From an uncultured Pseudomonadales bacterium (GTDB taxonomy: Bacteria > Pseudomonadota > Gammaproteobacteria > Pseudomonadales > Cellvibrionaceae), in assembly GCA_947489425.1 (NCBI GenBank), contig CANLDL010000002.1, positions 310,001-374,000 of the forward strand: 64,000 nucleotides of DNA, read 5' to 3'. How positions within the stretch are numbered: the stretch's first letter is position 1; each line of letters begins with the position of its first letter. A model generated the notes under the pieces. The model did no database searches. It was not told where the DNA came from and saw only the letters and a program-made list of their open reading frames with translations. A program made the position numbers and the translations under genes. Below, piece by piece: positions 58,691 to 64,000 of the stretch.

Positions 58691-58740
58691 TACCAATAAC
58701 TAAAAAGGAAACTGTTAGGCGACCTTTTTAGTTATTGGTA
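58691..58740. terminator. Perfect 18-bp hairpin between convergent genes
   Basis: TACCAATAACTAAAAAGG pairs exactly with CCTTTTTAGTTATTGGTA around a 14-base loop. The distal arm overlaps the end of the MDR gene's 3' region. It acts for both strands, though AT-rich. Longer than needed for termination. Confidence 0.65.
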
Positions 58741-58741
58741 T

Positions 58742-59725
58742 TTAATAAACTACAACAATTTTACCCAGCGCTGTATTACTCTCTAAATATCGATGCGCCT
58801 CTTGAATCTGATCAATAGTAAAAGTTTTTGCATGAATACTAGGCATTGCACCTTTATATAATTGCTCTGCCAGCCAATTGAGAGGTGATTTTGCTACCAA
58901 CAATTCTTTACTTCCTAAAAGACCGCTCCCAAAAAATGACAACTTAACAGTATTTGGCAAATCATTCATTAGATGGAAATTATCAATAATTGGGGGGCCA
59001 CTTAAAAAACCCACAAATGCCAATTCACCCCATTTTCGCAACGATTTCATAGAATCTAGCACAGTCATTGCACCAACGAGTTCAATAGCTTTATCAACCC
59101 CATTGGGGTACAACTCTTTGACTCTTTCGCAAATATCACCATCATCGATAATCACATGAGTAGCTCCGAGTTCTTTTAGACGTGCAACATTCTCATTCTT
59201 CCGTGTCGTGGCAATAACACTTAGACCTTTAGCGCAGGCATAGGTAATAGCCGCCAAACCTATACTCGATGTACCACCTCTTACCAATAAGACATCGCCA
59301 CGCTGGACACCAAGGTTATAATCTAGCGCCCCCCAAGCTGTCAGATAAGCCTCAGGCAACGTCGCAAGAGCCTCAAAACTAATATCACTATCAATAGCGA
59401 GAAGATTTTCGTGCTTAACACAAATAAACTCCGCGTAACTACCATGACGATCAAACATCATACCGCCCATTGCAGTGATCACCTTTTGGCCCAGCTTATA
59501 GGTATTACTGGGGTCTTCGACCACAACACCTACAGCCTCTATGCCCAACGCCCACTTACCCGAAAAACTACCATGCCTACCTTGCCTGTTATAACTCTCC
59601 GCTTTATTTAGACCAAAAGCCTTCACCTGAATCTTCACTTCGTTGTGATGGGGAGTTGGCTCTTCGACCTCACACAGTTCAAGAGCTTCAGCACCTCCGG
59701 GAGTTTTGGCTATAACAGCTTTCAT
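58742..59725 (-). CDS. MDR superfamily zinc-free alcohol dehydrogenase/quinone oxidoreductase
   Basis: 327 residues. GroES-like N-terminus (HHNEVKIQVKAFGLNKAESY), then a Rossmann domain with LLVRGGTSSIGLAAITYACA (NADPH site). EAYLTAWGALDYNLGVQ matches quinone oxidoreductase-like members. No cysteine zinc set is visible. Substrate unknown; convergent with sbmA. Confidence 0.88.
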   Translation of the reverse strand: MKAVIAKTPGGAEALELCEVEEPTPHHNEVKIQVKAFGLNKAESYNRQGRHGSFSGKWALGIEAVGVVVEDPSNTYKLGQKVITAMGGMMFDRHGSYAEFICVKHENLLAIDSDISFEALATLPEAYLTAWGALDYNLGVQRGDVLLVRGGTSSIGLAAITYACAKGLSVIATTRKNENVARLKELGATHVIIDDGDICERVKELYPNGVDKAIELVGAMTVLDSMKSLRKWGELAFVGFLSGPPIIDNFHLMNDLPNTVKLSFFGSGLLGSKELLVAKSPLNWLAEQLYKGAMPSIHAKTFTIDQIQEAHRYLESNTALGKIVVVY

Positions 59726-60015
59726 ATTTCACACCCTAAACAATAATATCTTTGAATTTACCTATCGATAGATAGTTTAAACATTATAAAGAGTTAATGC
59801 AATTAATTGTTGCATGCAAAATGAAGAGATGGCTGGACGATTAATGCAGAGTGATTTTAAAGCTAAAAGTAGCTCTGAAGTAATACGATTATTGTAAATA
59901 CAACAGAGCAGTACTGAGATAATAAAGATATTGAAGACAGCTCATAGCTAGAATGCTTTGGCTCGGCCAATGTTGTTCTACACATAATTAAAGCGAACAA
60001 CATCATTACGCTGAA
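59726..60015. other. Intergenic, 290 bp
   Basis: No ORF, no strong hairpin. Contains the promoter of the MDR gene and the 3' end region of the membrane-protein gene. Confidence 0.5.
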
Positions 60016-60696
60016 TTAGCCTACCGCAGCCAGTCTACGCCGCGAAGCAGCACCATTTTTAACCTGCTTTGCTTTTAAAGCACTAATAGATGTATTCCAC
60101 TTAAGTGTTAACATCACAATAAATACGATCGCATTGGCCACAAAAAGACCAACAAATAAAGTGCCCGCGTAATAGCTAAGAATAGTAAGCGCAGGCACAT
60201 CAAAGTTTAATGTCTTACTGACGCCAAGCACTATAGGAAAAAGCCAAGAAACAAAAGAAATAACACTGATAAAAACTAATCGCTTTATATCTGCACTACT
60301 AAAAATATCGAAGAAAGATTTACCTACACCACCCTCAATTTTATTGAGCACATAGGAGTGTATAAAGTACCCATTGATCGATAACACACATACAACAGCA
60401 ATTTTTGCCCATACCTTTGGATTATATATAAAATCAGGAGTGTAAAGATAATAATAAGCTATAAATAATAAACCAGACACCCAAAGTAAGGTAAGACCAA
60501 CAAAAACAAAATTAGAGATGAAATGTATTAAGTCAACTTTTCCTTTGGTAATAAGGCCCTTACTAAATTTAAATAAAAGCATATCCAAAAGCCAAGCACC
60601 ACCAACGCCTAGCGCCAAGCCGGACAAATGAAAAAAAAGAATGATGGATTTAAGATCAGAATGATTAGAAAATATTTCACCCAAATAGTCAACCAC
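60016..60696 (-). CDS. Six-span membrane protein of unknown family
   Basis: About 226 residues from GTG 60696, which follows GGAGAA; a TTG at 60708 would add 4. About six hydrophobic spans including SIILFFHLSGLALGVGGAWL, ISNFVFVGLTLLWVSGLLFI, IAVVCVLSINGYFIHSY and LFVGLFVANAIVFIVML. His residues in HLSGLALGVGG and NGYFIHSY lie in spans 1 and 3-4, reminiscent of heme-binding DUF2214-like proteins. No family is claimed. Confidence 0.7.
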   Translation of the reverse strand: MVDYLGEIFSNHSDLKSIILFFHLSGLALGVGGAWLLDMLLFKFSKGLITKGKVDLIHFISNFVFVGLTLLWVSGLLFIAYYYLYTPDFIYNPKVWAKIAVVCVLSINGYFIHSYVLNKIEGGVGKSFFDIFSSADIKRLVFISVISFVSWLFPIVLGVSKTLNFDVPALTILSYYAGTLFVGLFVANAIVFIVMLTLKWNTSISALKAKQVKNGAASRRRLAAVG

Positions 60697-60708
60697 AGAG
60701 TTCTCCAA

Positions 60709-61343
60709 CTGTACACTTATGCGAACTTCATGAAAAAGACTAAAAATTACTTTTCATTTACTAATACGCGTTAATTTATAAGATAACTTTACAAGAAATC
60801 CATTTCTATTTCATTGAAGCAACACACACAGACTATGCGGCATGGTTTGCAAAAAAAGCAACAACAAAACTCTATGAATATATTTTTTAAACATGAGATC
60901 CACTTTAATTTAACAGCAGAAAAAATTATTTAAGAGATTTTTTAATCTCTTCCAGAATAATTACGGATCTTTATTTTTCAAGGAATACATCGACAAAATC
61001 AGCTGCCACCCACTCGTTCCAACTGAATAAAATTAATTCAGAAAAAACATATTTTTATCTTTCACATTTATTCTTACATCAACAAAAACACCGACTTTAG
61101 CACCAGATATTGAGCCTCAACCTTAAAACAGGCCATTCACCTGATGAAAACAAGTCGTATAGACTTATCTATGCAACAATCTAAATTGCACAAAAAGCAC
61201 TTAAGCCAAAAATATAAAATATAGCAAAGGAAACCAAAGCTGCAACATCAAACTTTGTAAAAGATGAGCCTACTTAAATTGTAGCTCTGCACTCAGTCAG
61301 AGGTATAAAAAATAGTAAACAGATAAAAAGGGGGGAGAAATTT
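60709..61343. other. Intergenic, 635 bp, AT-rich
   Basis: The longest gene-free stretch outside the element. Only short chance frames (about 30 codons) are present. No tRNA, no strong palindrome. Could hold a small RNA but nothing supports one. Confidence 0.5.
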
Positions 61344-61838
61344 TCAACTCGCATTGGAGCCATCAACATGAGCCAGTGACATTTTCGAGAAATCAACATC
61401 AAATGCTTGCCCAAAGCCTGCAATCAAACGACCATTTATGGGTTTTAATTTAAATAGCTGAAAATCGCCTAACTGCCTTAGTAGCGATACGGTTTTACCC
61501 AGCTTTGACGTCATCAGATCTAACACATCCTCTCGTGTATTATTTTCAAGCTCAGCCTGGCAGGCAACACTCAGCCTCTCAATAGAGAAAGGATTAATTA
61601 CTTTGCTCTCGATATTACAAACCAATACAGATACATCCGGATGATCAATCAAATGTTGCGTATGTTTTGACAGCTCGCTCACAAAAACCCAAAAGCAATC
61701 CATATGATACAAAAAAGGAACCAAACTCACTTCAGCTTGCCGCTGCTGATTAATTGTTCCTAGAGATAGTGTTAAGCTTTTTGCAAGTAATTGCTGCAGC
61801 AGTTTTTGATAGTTTTCTAGCTTGCTAGCCTCAGGCAT
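61344..61838 (-). CDS. HugZ-like pyridoxamine 5'-phosphate oxidase-fold protein
   Basis: 164 residues. Split-barrel: LTLSLGTINQQRQAEVSLVP then FVSELSKHTQHL, VSVLVCNIE, and the end FQLFKLKPINGRLIAGFGQA, typical of the HugZ family. HugZ enzymes are usually longer with a C-terminal domain that completes the heme site; this one lacks it, so heme oxygenase activity is doubtful. Confidence 0.78.
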   Translation of the reverse strand: MPEASKLENYQKLLQQLLAKSLTLSLGTINQQRQAEVSLVPFLYHMDCFWVFVSELSKHTQHLIDHPDVSVLVCNIESKVINPFSIERLSVACQAELENNTREDVLDLMTSKLGKTVSLLRQLGDFQLFKLKPINGRLIAGFGQAFDVDFSKMSLAHVDGSNAS

Positions 61839-61953
61839 TTCGTTAACTCTCTACTCTAAAATAAATAACCACCAATCATCTCACTTGGCCCACCATAGAC
61901 AGCGCAACAATCCATGCGCTCTACAAACCCTAAGGCTATAAAGCCGAGCCATA

Positions 61954-62661
61954 TCAATCTAGAGGCTTATCCAATACCACTCGCGGTTTTTTATTGCGCT
62001 TGATATCACCCCTCAATCGGTAATTGGGGCTTGCCTTTCGCATCTGCTGATAAATCCAGCGGCCCTCTGCATCGTTACGCGCATAGATAAGCACATACTC
62101 TCTTGATGACTGCACTCGTCTCGCAAGAGCTGAAAGCTGGCCTACGACCGCATTATTTCGGGCAGACAAATCTGCTGGATTTAGGTTAAATGCGGTTTGC
62201 GCAGGATTGGGGGTAGATAAAACTAAGGGGGTCTGCGGAGGAAGCTCTACTTTGCGGCTAGCGAGCTCAGCCTTATTGATACTTACCCTTACGGCAGTTA
62301 TTTGTGCCGACTTTCCATTAACCTTTTCAGCACTTGCCACAAAACTTCTCGCACTACCATAGGCACCCTTCGCACTTTGCGATTTAGCCAACACTAGATA
62401 GCGCTCAACAACGCTACGCAGCCCGATAGCTGCGCGCTGATTACTTTTATCAAGCAATAAAACAGCCCGATAGCGATCGACTGCATTTTTATTAATGGGC
62501 TTCATTAGTCGATCTGCCTTTAAGTCTCGCCCCGCCTTTTCTAAAAGGTCGTCTATGGCCACTTGCAACGAGGCATTAGCAAACCCCGAAATGCTCATCA
62601 ACACTAACAAACCGACCACTCGGCCTAAAGCAATAGGCCCAAGCCTTACATATCTACGCAT
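61954..62661 (-). CDS. Hypothetical exported protein
   Basis: 235 residues with a signal peptide (VVGLLVLMSISGFANA). The mid region resembles a TPR pair (NAVDRYRAVLLLDKSNQRAA; YLVLAKSQSAKGAYGSARSF). The C-terminus (RWIYQQMRKASPNYRLRGDI) is basic. No family is recognised. It is divergent from dsbD by 174 bases. Confidence 0.6.
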   Translation of the reverse strand: MRRYVRLGPIALGRVVGLLVLMSISGFANASLQVAIDDLLEKAGRDLKADRLMKPINKNAVDRYRAVLLLDKSNQRAAIGLRSVVERYLVLAKSQSAKGAYGSARSFVASAEKVNGKSAQITAVRVSINKAELASRKVELPPQTPLVLSTPNPAQTAFNLNPADLSARNNAVVGQLSALARRVQSSREYVLIYARNDAEGRWIYQQMRKASPNYRLRGDIKRNKKPRVVLDKPLD

Positions 62662-62835
62662 TTAAAGCCCCTCTATTATCAACAATATCTCTCTGCAAAG
62701 GTATTGTCCTAGTGTAGTATTACCTTAAAGTAATTGACGCTACAATTAATCCTATGAAGTAATGCAAAACACCAGCAACTATTATTAGCTAGCACTGTCT
62801 CAAGCGCTAATACCAAAATACAATTACCATACATT

Positions 62836-64000
62836 ATGAACTATCGTATATTACATTCTACTCGCTTCACTTTTATATTATTAAGTGCTTTGTTTGTGAG
62901 CCAGTTAAGCTTTGCCAACTCACTTGATGACATTTTAAGCAATGACAAGAATGAATCTTCAGCTATATTCAGCCCTGCCTCACCAAGTAATACAGAACAA
63001 GAATTTAACCTCGATCAACTTGCCGTCGAAGAAGAGTTTCTTACTGTAGAAGAAGCCTATCAACTAAGCCCCTCTCAATCGGACAACAGCAAAGGCTTAA
63101 CTCTCGACTGGGTAATTACTGACAAATACTTTTTATACGGTGATAAATTTAAGGTCTCGATCAATAATCAACCTGTAGAGGCCAATTTACCCGTTGGCAT
63201 TATTGCCTACGACCCAATTTTTGAGAAAGATGTCGAGAAGCATTATCACCATGCAATGATCACTGTTGACAAAGACCAACTGCCAAAACACCCGGGTTAT
63301 GAATTAACTGTTGTCTCTCAAGGTTGTGCAGATGCTGGCCTTTGTTACCCGCCACACACCGAGCGCTTCAAGGTCAATGGCGACTCAATAGTACCCATTA
63401 AAGTAGCGACAGCACCTGCCTTTAGCAATAATAGCCTCAACGATGCCAGCACCAACCAAACCAGTAACCAGCCTGAGTTATCTTTAAGCATCCTCGCCTA
63501 CATGATTTTATTCGCCATTATTGGTGGTGCGATTCTTAATTTAATGCCCTGTGTTTTACCCGTACTATCGCTAAAAGCGCTCTCTCTTGCTAACAGCACC
63601 GGCAATCATCGCGCTCAAGGCTTGAGTTATACATTAGGCGCCGTTACCACCTTTATAGCCATTGCAGCTATCTTGCTTGCTGTTCGCGCAGCAGGCCAAG
63701 CCGTTGGCTGGGGGTTTCAATTACAGTCACCCGGTTTTGTTACCGTGCTGATTTATTTATTTTTCGTCATGGGTTTATCACTATCGGGCTTTATCACTAT
63801 TGGTACCCGCTGGATGAGTCTAGGGCAAAACCTGACTCAAGGCACCGGGGTTTCACAATCCTACTTTACTGGTGTATTAGCTGCCGTTGTGGCAAGCCCA
63901 TGTACGGCACCATTTATGGCACCTGCACTTGGCTTTGCCCTTACACAGCCTTGGTGGATATCATTAATCATTTTTGCAGGCCTTGGTTTTGGTATGGCGC
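62836..64000 (+). CDS. dsbD: Thiol:disulfide interchange protein DsbD (5' part, cut by the window end)
   Basis: Open from the ATG at 62836 to the window edge, 388 codons. Signal peptide (FTFILLSALFVSQLSFA), then the periplasmic nDsbD domain with the Cys pair GCADAGLCYPPHTE near 165-175, and a membrane domain with the CcdA-like Cys segments LNLMPCVLPVLSLKAL and VASPCTAPFMAPALG. The rest of the membrane domain and the C-terminal thioredoxin domain lie beyond the window. It passes electrons from thioredoxin to periplasmic DsbC/CcmG. Confidence 0.93.
   Translation, partial: MNYRILHSTRFTFILLSALFVSQLSFANSLDDILSNDKNESSAIFSPASPSNTEQEFNLDQLAVEEEFLTVEEAYQLSPSQSDNSKGLTLDWVITDKYFLYGDKFKVSINNQPVEANLPVGIIAYDPIFEKDVEKHYHHAMITVDKDQLPKHPGYELTVVSQGCADAGLCYPPHTERFKVNGDSIVPIKVATAPAFSNNSLNDASTNQTSNQPELSLSILAYMILFAIIGGAILNLMPCVLPVLSLKALSLANSTGNHRAQGLSYTLGAVTTFIAIAAILLAVRAAGQAVGWGFQLQSPGFVTVLIYLFFVMGLSLSGFITIGTRWMSLGQNLTQGTGVSQSYFTGVLAAVVASPCTAPFMAPALGFALTQPWWISLIIFAGLGFGMA

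Noticed and set aside
60709..61343. Short frames or a small RNA in the 635-bp gap
   Set aside because: Best frame is about 32 codons without a ribosome binding site; no promoter-terminator pair is visible.

Overview
The window is a stretch of a gammaproteobacterial chromosome, most likely a marine Cellvibrionales/Pseudomonadales-like bacterium. This placement is inferred from gene order (ibaG-murA-hisG-hisD next to zapE, zapG and an AlgW/DegS protease; rplU-rpmA-obgE-proB; bioBFHCD), from the L21 protein with a helix-hairpin-helix tail, and from a tmRNA tag reading ANDDNYGAQLAA. No species is claimed.

Layout. (1) 1-8.2 kb is an accessory block: a TetR repressor diverging from an HD-hydrolase gene across a promoter flanked by two near-identical palindromic operators; a 2-oxoglutarate/Fe(II) oxygenase fused to a seven-bladed WD40 propeller; a degenerate isochorismatase-like domain fused to an APH-like kinase; a dual-specificity-type phosphatase; a second 2OG oxygenase; a YafJ-like glutamine amidotransferase; and a YgjV membrane protein. 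(2) 8.4-16.6 kb is a type I restriction-modification locus (hsdM-hsdS-[RhuM-Doc fusion]-hsdR) followed by a GIY-YIG protein. (3) 16.8-23.1 kb is a small integrative element bounded by perfect 28-bp direct repeats. It sits in the 3' end of ssrA and carries a tyrosine integrase, an excisionase-like protein, a P2 gpA-type HUH replication initiator, several small proteins and a DUF4034 cargo gene, with no virion genes. The insertion has separated ssrA from what looks like its own terminator, now about 6.3 kb away beyond the distal repeat. (4) 23.1-64 kb is mostly conserved core chromosome.

The core part holds ssrA, hisC, proB, obgE, rpmA, rplU, divergent ispB-pgi, an Sfp-type phosphopantetheinyl transferase, zapE, zapG, algW/degS, hisD, hisG, murA, ibaG, a SprA-like putative metalloprotease with a small partner, bioD-C-H-F-B, comF, an orphan RimK-like ATP-grasp, the yejABEF peptide importer, DUF3429 and DUF3080 proteins, a DHH phosphoesterase, sodB, sbmA, an MDR oxidoreductase, a membrane protein, a HugZ-like protein, a secreted repeat-like protein and the 5' part of dsbD cut by the window end.

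The strongest candidates for something not well described are the ssrA element (gpA-type initiator directly downstream of, and co-oriented with, ssrA), the kinase/phosphatase/oxygenase-WD40 block with its apparently dead hydrolase domain, and the RhuM-Doc protein embedded in the type I RM operon. All functional calls are from reading the sequence and recalling families; no database search was run.
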